This document shows positions 1-8,651 of a stretch of DNA of 32,361 bases, in pieces; positions within the stretch are counted from its first letter, which is position 1; every line of letters starts with the position of its first letter. The stretch spans positions 1 to 32,361 of the forward strand of contig ONJR01000042.1 of assembly GCA_900318195.1 (NCBI GenBank). Reading direction: 5' to 3'. The notes beneath the pieces were generated by a model, which worked only from the letters and a program-made list of their open reading frames with translations, was not told where the DNA came from and made no database searches. The DNA is from an uncultured Planctomycetota bacterium (GTDB lineage Bacteria > Planctomycetota > Planctomycetia > Pirellulales > Thermoguttaceae). The translations under genes were made by a program, and so were the position numbers.

Positions 1-87
1 AGCTTGTTCACGACAATCTTCCTCTTGAACGGCATCAGCTTACTCGCCTATATTGTCTATCCATACTCAACGTTTCGTAGGACCTAA
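1..87 (+). CDS. C-terminal end of a membrane protein (partial)
   Basis: The first frame is open from base 1 to a TAA at 85-87 and encodes 28 residues. They form one hydrophobic helix (about residues 7-20, rich in L, I, Y and A) followed by a short basic tail containing FRRT. This looks like the last transmembrane segment and cytoplasmic tail of a protein whose body lies left of the window. No family can be named from so short a piece. It could also be a chance open frame, because the next 1.3 kb is decayed DNA. Confidence 0.35.
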   Translation, partial: SLFTTIFLLNGISLLAYIVYPYSTFRRT

Positions 88-101
88 AACGAGACTGACC
101 T

Positions 102-1339
102 GACTTCCAAGGCGTTGCTCAAGACGCGTGGAAAGCTCAAATCGCTACGTTGTCCCCAAGCGAACTAAATGAACTCGGCAACGACCTTCGACGCGCCGAC
201 GAAAATATGCGCATTAGGGTTGATCGACAGAAACCGCAATATAGTTCATTCCGAACCGAGACGGAAAAAAGAAAAGAATTACGACGCATGGCTGGCAAAC
301 TGCGAAAACGTCGCCGCCTATTTCAGAACGCTCATAAAAACGTTGCAAGACGTACGCGACGAGAACGCGGTAAAGGAAACGATCTATGCCCCTTACCGGC
401 GGTCGTCTCAACGCCCTTAGGAGAGTTCACACACGATAACGTCACAACGCTTTCCTCCATACTCGCCGATAAGGCGAGAACCGAAGAAAGACTCTTACTA
501 CTCCTTGCCAAACTACAGTCAGACCGTCGTCCTTTGGAAGGATAATAAATCGGATATTGGGAAACTGTTTGACGAGCTACATAACACACTTGACGCGGAG
601 AAAGAGCGGAGGTTTGGAGAGAATCAAACAATCAGCGATATGAGGCTCGACGGTAGATTCCGACGCGCCACTACGCTTCCTAACGGCGATCAGGAAGTCT
701 TTCGAGCCGGGAATATTGAAGACGCTATGCAGAAAAATAATCGTGAGCAGCTCAAGGGTTTTGAGGAAAAAAGAAACGTCAGAAAAGCGGCAATTTTATC
801 AAAGAGTGGTTGGATGTCGATGCGGCGTATAGTAAACTAAAAAAAATCCAGAGGTTGCGGACGACGTTAATCAGGAGTTGATTTGAGCGTTCAACGTCTT
901 TGGAACGGTTGGAAATATAGAAAGAATCGAGGTTGACAATGACTATGTTAAAGACGAGAGATTTGCTTCGTTTAATCACGAGACTCGCACCATATTACTG
1001 CGTTCAGATCGCGGTCGAGCAGGAACAGCCGTAGCGGTCAAAACCTCCAATCGCCAATTCTCAACGGAGTCAGGATTACATCCTTATCGTCACGAAATCG
1101 GGCATGCACTGTGGGATTATTTAAAGAGGAGTGATGGAGACTTCTTAGATAAAATGCTAAAAGTATACACAGACAACTTTATTAAAACAAAAAGAGGGGT
1201 TACGCTTCTATCAGAGTATGCAAAAGAAAATGCTTCTGAAATGTTTGCTGAGGCAATTGCTGAGATACTAAACGGTACCCCTGGCGAACTGTCGAAACGA
1301 ATACTTGCGGATATTCAAGGAAGAACCTATGACGAATAA
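102..1339 (+). pseudogene. Broken gene ending in a zincin (HEIGH) metallopeptidase module
   Basis: Protein-like sequence runs through this stretch but changes frame several times. It starts in frame 3 (about 102-205) and continues in frame 1 (about 205-780) with an in-frame TAG at 418. It moves to frame 3 (about 783-838) and then frame 2 (839-1339) with a TGA at 884. The last part, open from 887 to the TAA at 1337, contains HEIGH at 1091-1105, followed by ALWDYL. About 40 residues later comes an acidic segment with SEYAKENASEMFAEA, a spacing seen in zincin-type peptidase domains at the C-termini of phage head-associated or polymorphic-toxin proteins. The two H and the E match the zinc ligands and catalytic Glu of HExxH. 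The N-terminal 200 or so codons are charged and not recognised. The 3' half is visibly more AT-rich than most of the window, suggesting transfer. At least three frameshifts and two stops make this a pseudogene unless the assembly is faulty. Confidence 0.55.
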
Positions 1340-1546
1340 TCCAACATTATTTAAATTGTTAAGATCGACCAATCCCATTATTGCCAAAAAAATGGTTGTG
1401 TTTATTATCCCCGAAGGTCAGTTTACACCAGAAGAGATTGAGATTTTACGTAAAGAAGATTTAGATCGCCAATGGTTGGGGAAGATCCTTTTATCGCGAA
1501 TTTTCTCCCCGACGACATTCGCCCTGAGGGCGTGAAAAAGCTATAG
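1329..1546 (+). pseudogene. Small frameshifted companion of the zincin gene
   Basis: An ATG at 1329 follows AAGGAAG and overlaps the TAA of the upstream peptidase frame, the usual arrangement of translationally coupled genes. The frame as it stands encodes 68 residues and ends at 1535. From about 1481 the protein-like reading moves to another frame: GKDPFIANFLPDDIRPEGVKKL, ending at a TAG at 1544-1546. This suggests a one-base deletion near 1481-1484 in an original protein of about 72 residues. It is acidic with an EEIEILRKEDLDRQW helix. It could be a partner or immunity protein of the metallopeptidase gene, but only position supports that. It is followed at once by a strong terminator. Confidence 0.45.
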
Positions 1547-1548
1547 GC

Positions 1549-1611
1549 TCGAAAAGGGCAAATCTTGAACTCAGCGCCGTGGGTACGAGCTCAAGATTTG
1601 CTCTTTTTCGA
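1549..1611 (+). terminator. Strong intrinsic terminator
   Basis: The arms at 1549-1572 and 1587-1611 form a nearly uninterrupted stem of about 23 bp (core GCAAATCTTGA / TCAAGATTTGC), with two G-T type mismatches and a loop of about 14 nt. The 3' arm carries a T5 run. It ends the decayed peptidase-gene unit. Because the stem also has A-runs on its left side, it could work in both directions. Confidence 0.75.
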
Positions 1612-2119
1612 TATATATCGAGCGGCGTGATTACAGCCGCGCTTCAATAGCGCTCGACTCCACGCGCACGGCGACCGAGGTCATTTTTGCTTTCTGTTTC
1701 GCGACTCCGCGCGCTATCATGCAGAGGTGTTGCGCGGTCGCTTTGACGTAGACTCATGCTCTTTGATTGTACGCTCTACCTACTCGCGTAATCGTTACTG
1801 AATCTGCATCTCATGATAAACAATCGACAAACCGGTCTTCCAGCTCATAATGACTCGAAAACTCTTTCGATAGGATTATCGCCGATATCTTCTATTTCAC
1901 GGCAAACAATTCGTTCTATATAGTGTAGCGCCCACTGTAGGCAAGTAGCCCATGTCCTCCGTCTGCTCGTCGTAACAGGTTGAAGATTCACTGCGTCCCT
2001 TAAAGTGTAGAACGACAGTGTCAAAACGTTTTTGCTGTTGAAATAGCGAATCGTGCCTCATTCTAATACTTCGCCTGCACACTGTTAGGAGAAGCGCGAG
2101 TCTCAGATAAACAAAAAAG
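1612..2119. other. No intact gene; possible degraded transposase remnant
   Basis: No frame here has a start, a ribosome site and protein-like composition together. On the minus strand, about 1628-1748 reads in one frame as KATAQHLCMIARGVAKQK and ends at a TAA at 1628-1630. This resembles the 'A-AQNLKKLAR' stretch near the C-terminus of IS-type DDE transposases. The reading is broken upstream by stops and no terminal inverted repeats were found, so it is at best an old remnant. A minus-strand frame at 1897-2154 (85 codons) has no recognisable features. Confidence 0.25.
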
Positions 2120-2148
2120 TTGACTTGAGGACGTTCTGAAGGTAGAAT
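2120..2148 (+). promoter_or_regulatory. Sigma-70-type promoter for the 2399 gene
   Basis: A -35 TTGACT (2120-2125) and -10 TAGAAT (2143-2148) are separated by exactly 17 nt. Transcription would start near 2155 and give a leader of about 245 nt before the ATG at 2399. Confidence 0.6.
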
Positions 2149-2158
2149 CAGCATAGTT

Positions 2159-2376
2159 CTGTGCGATAACGCACAGTCGAATTTGGCAAGACGACCATGG
2201 TTAAATTATCCGCCAGCGCCTCGATTAAGTCAGCGGACGTCGGCAGCATTTGTCGTCTCGTGGAATTCGATCATCAGACAAGAGATTGCTTGCAACAACG
2301 GTTGCCAACACATCCAGCGTGTTTTTGAACACGCCTAATGCTAAAAGCGTTCACACGTAAAGAATCGAGTGAACGC
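2159..2376 (+). promoter_or_regulatory. Hairpin-rich 5' leader of the 2399 gene
   Basis: Three perfect stem-loops lie in the predicted leader: CTGTGCG-ATAA-CGCACAG (2159-2176, at the predicted transcript 5' end), GCGTGTT-TTTG-AACACGC (2317-2334) and GCGTTCAC-14 nt-GTGAACGC (2347-2376). The last ends 22 nt before the ATG at 2399. A 43-codon frame at 2197-2328 ends inside the second hairpin but has no convincing ribosome site. The first hairpin could stabilise the 5' end and the last could affect translation. No known riboswitch class is recognised. Confidence 0.4.
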
Positions 2377-2398
2377 GTCAAAACGCTCGAGGATAATT

Positions 2399-4537
2399 AT
2401 GACGGATTCAAACGAACCGAGAATCTCACGCCATTCGACGTCGCTCCTGTTTCATACGATTCTTTACGGTTCTTTTTTCCTCTTCCTAGTCTACTTTTGG
2501 GCAATTCGCTATCGTGATTTTCTGTATGTCTCCCAAGAATACGACCTCTTTTTATGGCGTTGGTCGTTTCTTTGCGAGGCTCTTTCGCGTCTCTCGGGCG
2601 GTTCGAATTGGCTCAGTTCCTTCATGATTCAATTCTTTTACTACCCAACCTTCGGTGCAGTCATACTATCCGGGTTCGGTCTCATCATCGCGTTGGCAAG
2701 CTCAAAGCTCTTCGATTTACACGGACGCCTTTTACCGCTTGCGTTTCTTCCGACGTTGACGCTCCTCCCGCAAATAACGAGCGTGAATTACTATCTCTTC
2801 GAGCGAGTCGACGTAGCGCAAACGTATTCGTACGTCGTCAAAATCGCGTTCATGCTCGTCTTCGCGCTCCTTTTGAGTCGAATCCGAGCTCGCGCCGTGC
2901 GCCTCGTCTCCTTTGCCGTCTGCTTCCTTGTGAGCTATCCAATATTTGGCTTTTTCGCTCTCTTCGCCGCGTTCCTCTTTTTGTTAGTCGAACTCACGCG
3001 CTCTACAGCGGGTAGCGCGCAAGAGACGTCGTCCAGCGTTACCCAATCGTCGCAAGCAACCGCGCGCGTTCAGTCAAAGAACGTTCAAAAACGTAACGAG
3101 AGCGATCGCAGTAAAGCTCGGGACAAATCGAAGAAGAAGGAAGAAGAAAAAAAACGCGTTGTCAAAACGGAACAGCAACGTAGAAATGAGCAAACCCAAA
3201 TCGTCACGCTCGCCATCCTATGTTCGCCCGCGCTCTTCTGGCTAATCTATAAAGACGTCGTTCCAAATTTCAACGCTATGTTCACCGCAGGTCTATGGGA
3301 AGAGTCGCCTCTCGTCGCCGGGCGCGATCCTTCGACCCATTTCCTCATGACGCTCGCCGTGCTTGGCGGGTTACTGCTCATTGCTATCCTCGCGGTCGTT
3401 GCGGCGTTGCGGCGAAAAATCGGTCGCTCGCGCTCGACAAAGCAATTGTCCCTAAGCGGTCAAGCGATTGTCTTTATAATCGTCGCCAGCTTTTGCGCGC
3501 TTACTCTGAAACTCTCCTACTATTCCAGTAATTTCCAAACGCTCCTTCAGGTCGCGCGCGCGCTTGATCGTGAAGATTGGGAGCGGGTCGTCCAGTTGGA
3601 AGCGAACGTTTCTGCGCCAATCAATCCTTTAATAACAGCGCGCAATCTTGCATTATCGCGCCTCGATCGACTCGCAGACGAGATTTTTCTACGCCCCAAC
3701 TCGCCTAAAAGCTCGCCGCAACTTGAAACTGTCTCTTCGTTCGGAATGTGCGGCGACCGCGTACTTTTCGAGAGCGGACTTACAAACGCCGCTGAAAGAG
3801 TCGCCTTTAATAATTACGTAACCAAACGCGAACGCTCGCGCTGGGCGCTCAAGACGCTTGCGTTATGCGCGCTGACAGATAGACGTTTTCCTCTCGCCGA
3901 GCGGTACCTGTATCGGCTTCAGGGAACGCTCTTCGACGACGGTTTCGTCGAAGTGGCGCTAGCGTATCTCGAGTCGGAATCGCCGCGCGGTTTAGTTTTC
4001 GATCGGTACCTAAAGTCGCCTGGTCAAATTTCAGAAGCCCAGGTTGCGGAATTTCGTCGGAAATTAGACAATCTACGCAAACTTGCGCCGGACAAAGACG
4101 AACTCGCCTCATCAGAAACGGTAAATCACGCGCTATACGGAGTCATACAAAACGACAACCTCGCACGACTCAACCGCAACGAGCAAGAAAACAGACTCGC
4201 CTACCTGCTTCTCATGCGCCATTTAGCGACCTTCGCAAAATACGCCGATTCCTATCTTGAATTGAATAACGAACGACCGCTACCCAGGTATATTCAGGAA
4301 GCGTTACTCTTTCGCGCAGACTATCCCCAATACTTCCACGACTCACCAGACGCGCGCTGGTCAACTGAAGATACGAGCATTTTTAGCGACAGTATTCGCC
4401 AAGCTTACAAGGAAGCTCGCACAATTCTAGACGCGAACTCTTTAACGAATGAGGAAAAGTATCGACAAATGGGTCAAAACTTCGGCGACTCGTTCTGGTT
4501 CTTCTACTGCTTTCCTGATAAGATCAGCCACTATTAA
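2399..4537 (+). CDS. Large polytopic membrane protein, DUF6057-like
   Basis: The product has 712 residues from the ATG at 2399, which follows GAGGATAATT. An upstream in-frame GTG at 2369 lies inside a leader hairpin and is a poorer start. About seven or eight hydrophobic segments occupy the N-terminal 380 residues: roughly 17-37, 75-102, 110-125, 142-158, 166-195, then after a break 275-290, 318-338 and 355-375. Between the two membrane blocks (about 200-262) lies a very charged, low-complexity stretch rich in S, Q, K, R and E, presumably a cytoplasmic linker. The C-terminal 335 residues are soluble and helical, with short repeats that look TPR-like. The pattern, including the 'FFYYPTFGAVIL' segment, resembles the DUF6057 family known from Bacteroidota and Planctomycetota; the family's function is unknown to me. 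The gene stands alone and converges with the minus-strand polysaccharide block. Confidence 0.8.
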   Translation: MTDSNEPRISRHSTSLLFHTILYGSFFLFLVYFWAIRYRDFLYVSQEYDLFLWRWSFLCEALSRLSGGSNWLSSFMIQFFYYPTFGAVILSGFGLIIALASSKLFDLHGRLLPLAFLPTLTLLPQITSVNYYLFERVDVAQTYSYVVKIAFMLVFALLLSRIRARAVRLVSFAVCFLVSYPIFGFFALFAAFLFLLVELTRSTAGSAQETSSSVTQSSQATARVQSKNVQKRNESDRSKARDKSKKKEEEKKRVVKTEQQRRNEQTQIVTLAILCSPALFWLIYKDVVPNFNAMFTAGLWEESPLVAGRDPSTHFLMTLAVLGGLLLIAILAVVAALRRKIGRSRSTKQLSLSGQAIVFIIVASFCALTLKLSYYSSNFQTLLQVARALDREDWERVVQLEANVSAPINPLITARNLALSRLDRLADEIFLRPNSPKSSPQLETVSSFGMCGDRVLFESGLTNAAERVAFNNYVTKRERSRWALKTLALCALTDRRFPLAERYLYRLQGTLFDDGFVEVALAYLESESPRGLVFDRYLKSPGQISEAQVAEFRRKLDNLRKLAPDKDELASSETVNHALYGVIQNDNLARLNRNEQENRLAYLLLMRHLATFAKYADSYLELNNERPLPRYIQEALLFRADYPQYFHDSPDARWSTEDTSIFSDSIRQAYKEARTILDANSLTNEEKYRQMGQNFGDSFWFFYCFPDKISHY

Positions 4538-4550
4538 TGGAAACGCTGTC

Positions 4551-4603
4551 CGATAAAAAACTCGAGCGGGACACGTCGTTCATCAACGACACTGTCCCGC
4601 TCG
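4551..4603 (-). terminator. Terminator at the end of the polysaccharide block
   Basis: The arms CGAGCGGGACA-C-GTCGTT (4563-4580) and AACGAC-ACT-GTCCCGCTCG (4585-4603) close a four-base loop with one small internal loop. On the minus strand the stem is followed by TTTTTTAT (4553-4560), so it terminates transcription leaving the peptidase gene at 4629. The stem lies 25 nt beyond the stop of the plus-strand gene and may also help end that transcript. Confidence 0.7.
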
Positions 4604-4628
4604 TGAACGCTAGCGCTCTCAGCGCGCA

Positions 4629-5831
4629 TTATAAACCTGCGCGACCTGGAAGCGGAGAGTAATATTTCGGCGCAACATTATCGTGCGTCTGGACGCGGGT
4701 CGCCGTGCCGGCGCCGTTGGCAAGCACACTCAAACTGCTGACGCGACCGGAGGGAACGCTACGATTTAGAGATTGTGGCGTCTCTAAAGCCGATCGCTCG
4801 CGCTGTGGCGTTTCGCTTGTCGACACATTGCGTCCGGCGAACAAGCGAGGAAGATTAGGGAACAACCCGCCCTTTTCCTCCACGCGCGTTTGACCTCGCG
4901 TAACAAGATCGCGCGACGCGACATTCGTCGAGGAGCGCGAAATTGGCGCGCTAGCAATTGTCGGCGTATTAACGTCTGTGTGAGCTATCATTGAATCAGG
5001 TATAATCGGTCGATCAAAATGCGGCATTTTGCGAGTTGGGGGCAGCGTCGCCGTCTGGCGCGCGTTCGTCCAGTTCCTAATCCAATCGTTCCATTCCGTT
5101 TGAAGATCGCCTAACGACTTGCAATCGTAGTATTCCCTTAAGGCGAGATTCCAATCGTTGCGTTCCAATCCATATTTCGCAAATTCGACAAGCCTTCTAT
5201 GTCCGCCGATAAGGATAAGGTATTCGCACACGGAAAAAGCCTGGGAATAGAACGGCGTGAGATCCTTAGGATACTCTTTCATTGCAACCATATCGTTAAA
5301 AGAAATGCCGCGACGGTCATACAGAAACGAGACTAGCATATTCCGATAGCCAGACCTTTCCGAATCAGCTTCAACCGAAGTAGCCATTCCTTCGTCAATC
5401 CAACGCGGCGCCGGCGCGCGTAAATAAGACGCTAAGATCGTATGAGTTATTTCGTGCGGTAAAACCGAGTCTAGAATTCGCGCGCGAGTTCCTTGGACGC
5501 GCATTTTCCAATCGAAAACTTCGCCGCGCGCAAAGGTATAAACCGTTTCGCCCGACGCAGCGACGTTCTCGCCCTCGACTACGGTAATGACGCACGGTTC
5601 AGCCCAATTCCGCATTGTCGCGCCCAGCCATAAATTTGAGAGCTGATCGCGATACTCTTCGGCATATTCCGCAACAAGCCTAGCAAAATCGGCGTCGTTC
5701 GCTTTGACAATAAAATTATCCGACTGAAAAGTTGCGCCGTACGCCGTTGAGGCGATAACGACAATAACAACCGCTACCAGTGCGAACAAACGTCGCAAGA
5801 CTGGGGAAAGAAGGAGAGCCTCCGTGCTCAC
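4629..5831 (-). CDS. Secreted zinc metallopeptidase, peptidase-MA/gluzincin type
   Basis: The product has 400 residues. The GTG at 5831 is chosen because a perfect GGAGG lies six bases upstream and the protein then opens directly with a signal peptide (basic RR at 13-14, hydrophobic 15-28, cleavage near residue 32). A longer frame with an ATG at 6023 adds 64 residues that do not look protein-like. The catalytic core is HEITH at 126-130 with WIDEGMA at 144-150, giving the HExxH...E pattern of gluzincins in which E147 would be the third zinc ligand. Downstream sequence around 'YSQAFSVCEYLI' fits the helical second half of this fold. The last 120 residues are Ser/Thr/Pro-rich and look disordered. 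As the last gene of the polysaccharide block, 223 nt after the PaaK-like gene, it probably acts outside the cytoplasm; its substrate cannot be inferred. Confidence 0.75.
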   Translation of the reverse strand: MSTEALLLSPVLRRLFALVAVVIVVIASTAYGATFQSDNFIVKANDADFARLVAEYAEEYRDQLSNLWLGATMRNWAEPCVITVVEGENVAASGETVYTFARGEVFDWKMRVQGTRARILDSVLPHEITHTILASYLRAPAPRWIDEGMATSVEADSERSGYRNMLVSFLYDRRGISFNDMVAMKEYPKDLTPFYSQAFSVCEYLILIGGHRRLVEFAKYGLERNDWNLALREYYDCKSLGDLQTEWNDWIRNWTNARQTATLPPTRKMPHFDRPIIPDSMIAHTDVNTPTIASAPISRSSTNVASRDLVTRGQTRVEEKGGLFPNLPRLFAGRNVSTSETPQRERSALETPQSLNRSVPSGRVSSLSVLANGAGTATRVQTHDNVAPKYYSPLPGRAGL

Positions 5832-6054
5832 TGTCGTCCTCCATGACCAAATAGGTTCGCGTAACGCCCGCGATCCTGCGGCGCGCTCACAATGCCTTTG
5901 ATCGCCGTGCATCCTCTTGCGATCAACTTGCGCCGACTCTAACGCGCGCTTGCCACTCCTTAGCAAAGCGTCCGCGCGTTCCGTCAACGTCAAGGTAGAG
6001 TTTACCGTTTTTCTGATCCTCATGAAAGACCGTTTTTTATCGTTGCGAGTTTTC

Positions 6055-7452
6055 TTAAGATGGGAAGGATAGAGCGTCTGAAATTCGCTCTTCTAACGGC
6101 GCGGCGCCTGTGGTCACTTTGAGCAACGCTTTACCGCGAGCGGATAGTATCGGTCGCGCTACGATTCGAAATTGACAATCGAGATTTAAATCGTCAAATT
6201 GAAACGCGCGCGCAAGCTCGTCGACCGTTGTTTCACAACGCGGCGTAATCCAAAAGATCACCTGTCCCGGCGCAGGTTGCTCGACCTGAATGAAACGCGC
6301 CAATTGCCACGTCTCAGGACGACATGAGAGATTCAAATGCGTTATCGAGAAGCGCGCGCCTTTCTTATCAATCAAATAGTCCCCCATTCGACCTTCTGTA
6401 ATACGAAAGGAAGAAAGAACGCCATGATCGTACTTCAAATCCCCTATTCCATCGTCTATGCGGTAACGAATCAGCGGCGACGCGTAGTTGTAATACGACG
6501 TGCCGACAAGTGAAGTAAAACCTGCGGCGGTCGTCGTCGCCTCGCAGAAGCCGTACGACTGCATTGGCGCGTATTCGTAGGACCGATCGCGTTCGTATGC
6601 CAAAAGAACGCGCTCGCTAAGTCCATACCAGGAAATTGTAGGACGTCCCGTTGTGCGTTCGATTGCGTCGCGAAAACTAGGATGAGGATATTCCGACGCT
6701 AAAAACGAACCGCGTATTGTCGTGCGCAACTCCGCTAAAATATCAGGCGCGCTTCGCTCGCAATATTCCAAAAACTCTGCGATCGCGCTCGGATATCCGC
6801 GAAAAAAAGACGCGCGGCGCCGACGCCTAGGAAGCGCGCGATATTCGCGCGCGACGTGCGCGCGATCAAAGTGAATATTAAGCGCCAACGTGTGGCGAAG
6901 CGCGTCGTAGAAAACAGGCGGTCGTTCGGGTTCAAGGCACACGGTCAGTAATAAATCGTTCGAGCGATAACCCAGTCGCGACCAGACGTAGTGCATATGA
7001 GCCCACTCGTTGCCCAACTGTCTATAGTCGGAATAAAATTTAAACGGCTCGCCGGTTGAGCCGCCGGTAAATGTAAGAGTCCGCCCCAATCGACGAGCCG
7101 AACGTTCCTCGAGCGCGATCTCTTGCAGAATCTCTTTGGAGATGATCGGAATTGAGGCAAGATCGTCGAAATTGCGCAAATCTTCGAGTTTAAAACCGTG
7201 TTCACGATAAAAAGTTCTGTAGAACGGCGTTGTCCTGATCGCATATTCGACTATCCTGCGCACCGAAGCGAAGATGAACTCACGCCGTTCTTCTGGCGTG
7301 GCGCTTTCGTCGTACCAGGCTCGAATTCTTTGTGCTTTCCGGTACGCTCGACCAATCGTCGGACGAATACCATAAGGCGTGCGCGCCATGAGATTCCCTA
7401 CTGGTCGAGGGAGATTCGGCGCGCGACTTTTGATAAAACTCAAAATTGACAT
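6055..7452 (-). CDS. PaaK/CapK-like adenylate-forming enzyme (polysaccharide biosynthesis)
   Basis: The product has 465 residues starting at an ATG that overlaps the upstream glycosyltransferase by 13 bp. The phosphate-binding loop TFTGGSTGEP lies at 127-136, followed by FKFYSD. The later segments 'ISWYGLSERVLLAYE', 'TSYYNYASPLIRYRIDDGIGDL' and 'GRMGDYLIDKKG' match the ordered motifs of the phenylacetate-CoA ligase/CapK branch of the ANL superfamily, which activates carboxylic acids as AMP esters. CapK-type members sit in capsule and exopolysaccharide clusters, where they may activate or transfer an acyl or amino-acid group; that role is inferred from context. The length is normal for the family and no key motif is missing. 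Confidence 0.85.
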   Translation of the reverse strand: MSILSFIKSRAPNLPRPVGNLMARTPYGIRPTIGRAYRKAQRIRAWYDESATPEERREFIFASVRRIVEYAIRTTPFYRTFYREHGFKLEDLRNFDDLASIPIISKEILQEIALEERSARRLGRTLTFTGGSTGEPFKFYSDYRQLGNEWAHMHYVWSRLGYRSNDLLLTVCLEPERPPVFYDALRHTLALNIHFDRAHVAREYRALPRRRRRASFFRGYPSAIAEFLEYCERSAPDILAELRTTIRGSFLASEYPHPSFRDAIERTTGRPTISWYGLSERVLLAYERDRSYEYAPMQSYGFCEATTTAAGFTSLVGTSYYNYASPLIRYRIDDGIGDLKYDHGVLSSFRITEGRMGDYLIDKKGARFSITHLNLSCRPETWQLARFIQVEQPAPGQVIFWITPRCETTVDELARAFQFDDLNLDCQFRIVARPILSARGKALLKVTTGAAPLEERISDALSFPS

Positions 7453-8651
7453 TTTTGCGCTCCGGTATGATTCGGGTCACGTCGTAACGTTTCGCGATAG
7501 ATTTCAAGTAAGCGCGCAATATTCGTACTCGGCTCGTTGAGCGTTTCATACATTTTGCGCGCGCCTGCGGCAAGCTCGTCGCGATAGCGCTTATCCGTTA
7601 ATATGCGTTGCGCGCTCTCAATCAACGCGCGACGATCGCCGACGTCAAATAATTCGCCAGCGTGAAACGTTGCAATTTCGGTCGCGCGCGCGCCAAGTCT
7701 GCTCGCAATTATAGGGACGCCCAGCGCGGAGGCTTCAACGATCGCCAAAGGCTCGCCTTCGTACCATAGCGAAGGAAAGAGGAGCGTTCGCGCCCGGCGC
7801 ATAATTCTGAGCGTTTCCTCGCGGCCTCTCTGCCCCAAGAAGTCAACGTTCGACGGCGCTAACGTTCGAACCCTCGGCAATAGAGGACCGTCCCCAACGA
7901 CAAGAAGGTTAAAGGGAACGTCGCGCCACGCGTCGATTAATAACTCGATTCCTTTTTCCTCAGCTATTCGACCGACAAAAACAGCAAAAGGTTCTTCTCG
8001 GAAATTCTCGGCGACATGCACGCTTTGGCACGTCGGCTCGTCCGTAAAATTGTGTTTAACGTAGACACGATCTTCAGGAAGACCCGCGCGACAAAAGAGA
8101 GCTTTGCCAAACTCAGAAAGCGCAATAAAGGCGTCGACTATCGAAACGACCTTATCTCGGGTCGACCAAAAATACGCGTTCTGAAGCGCCCGATTACGCA
8201 AACTCGACGCGCATCCGGGAGTCCAAAGCGCATGCAAAGCGCAGGTTCCAACGCATCGCTCGCACACGCGCGTCCCGCGTCGAAGTTGACCGCATGGCGC
8301 TATTAATCGGTAGTTGTGCAAGGTCAGAACAGTTCGAACGCCAAGATCGCGCGCCGCTTGAAAGACCGCCGGAGTTAAAACGTATTTATAATTGTGAACG
8401 TGCAAAATTTCCGCGCGCGTTCGCTTTAAAAGCTCAGCAGTTTCGCGGTAGACGCGTTCAGACGATTTAAAATGAAGAGCGGCGCTCAATCGCGTTGTCC
8501 ATCCAGCGCGCTCAAGTTCGACATTAGCGTGGACGAGCGTCTCGACGTCGTGCCCCGTAGCGCGAAGCGTTCTCACCTCTTGTTCAAATACGGTCGACTC
8601 GCCTCCGACCGCGTAGTCTCCATAATAATTGTGCGCGACGACTATCTTCAC
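7440..8651 (-). CDS. Glycosyltransferase, GT4 family
   Basis: The product has 403 residues from a GTG start that overlaps the previous gene's stop in a GTGA junction. The N-terminal Rossmann half opens with MKIVVAHNYYG and a GGES loop. The C-terminal GT-B half has VGRIAEEKGIELLIDAW, 'VVGDGPLLPRV' and the sugar-nucleotide-binding EGEPLAIVEASALGVPIIAS with the family's E-x7-E. A cysteine group (C120, C130, C133, C137, C147) follows LHNYRLIAP; this C-rich insertion is common in one GT4 subgroup and may bind metal. Overlaps on both sides show strict co-transcription with the polymerase/ligase and the CapK-like enzyme. It should transfer a sugar from an NDP-sugar to a lipid-linked glycan at the inner membrane; donor and linkage cannot be read from sequence. 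Confidence 0.9.
   Translation of the reverse strand: MKIVVAHNYYGDYAVGGESTVFEQEVRTLRATGHDVETLVHANVELERAGWTTRLSAALHFKSSERVYRETAELLKRTRAEILHVHNYKYVLTPAVFQAARDLGVRTVLTLHNYRLIAPCGQLRRGTRVCERCVGTCALHALWTPGCASSLRNRALQNAYFWSTRDKVVSIVDAFIALSEFGKALFCRAGLPEDRVYVKHNFTDEPTCQSVHVAENFREEPFAVFVGRIAEEKGIELLIDAWRDVPFNLLVVGDGPLLPRVRTLAPSNVDFLGQRGREETLRIMRRARTLLFPSLWYEGEPLAIVEASALGVPIIASRLGARATEIATFHAGELFDVGDRRALIESAQRILTDKRYRDELAAGARKMYETLNEPSTNIARLLEIYRETLRRDPNHTGAQKCQF

Noticed and set aside
1628..1800. Insertion sequence
   Set aside because: Only a short transposase-like stretch was seen, with stops and no terminal inverted repeats or target duplications.
5832..6023. 64-residue N-terminal extension of the zinc peptidase
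   Set aside because: The GTG at 5831 has an ideal GGAGG and starts directly with the signal peptide; the extension is not protein-like.
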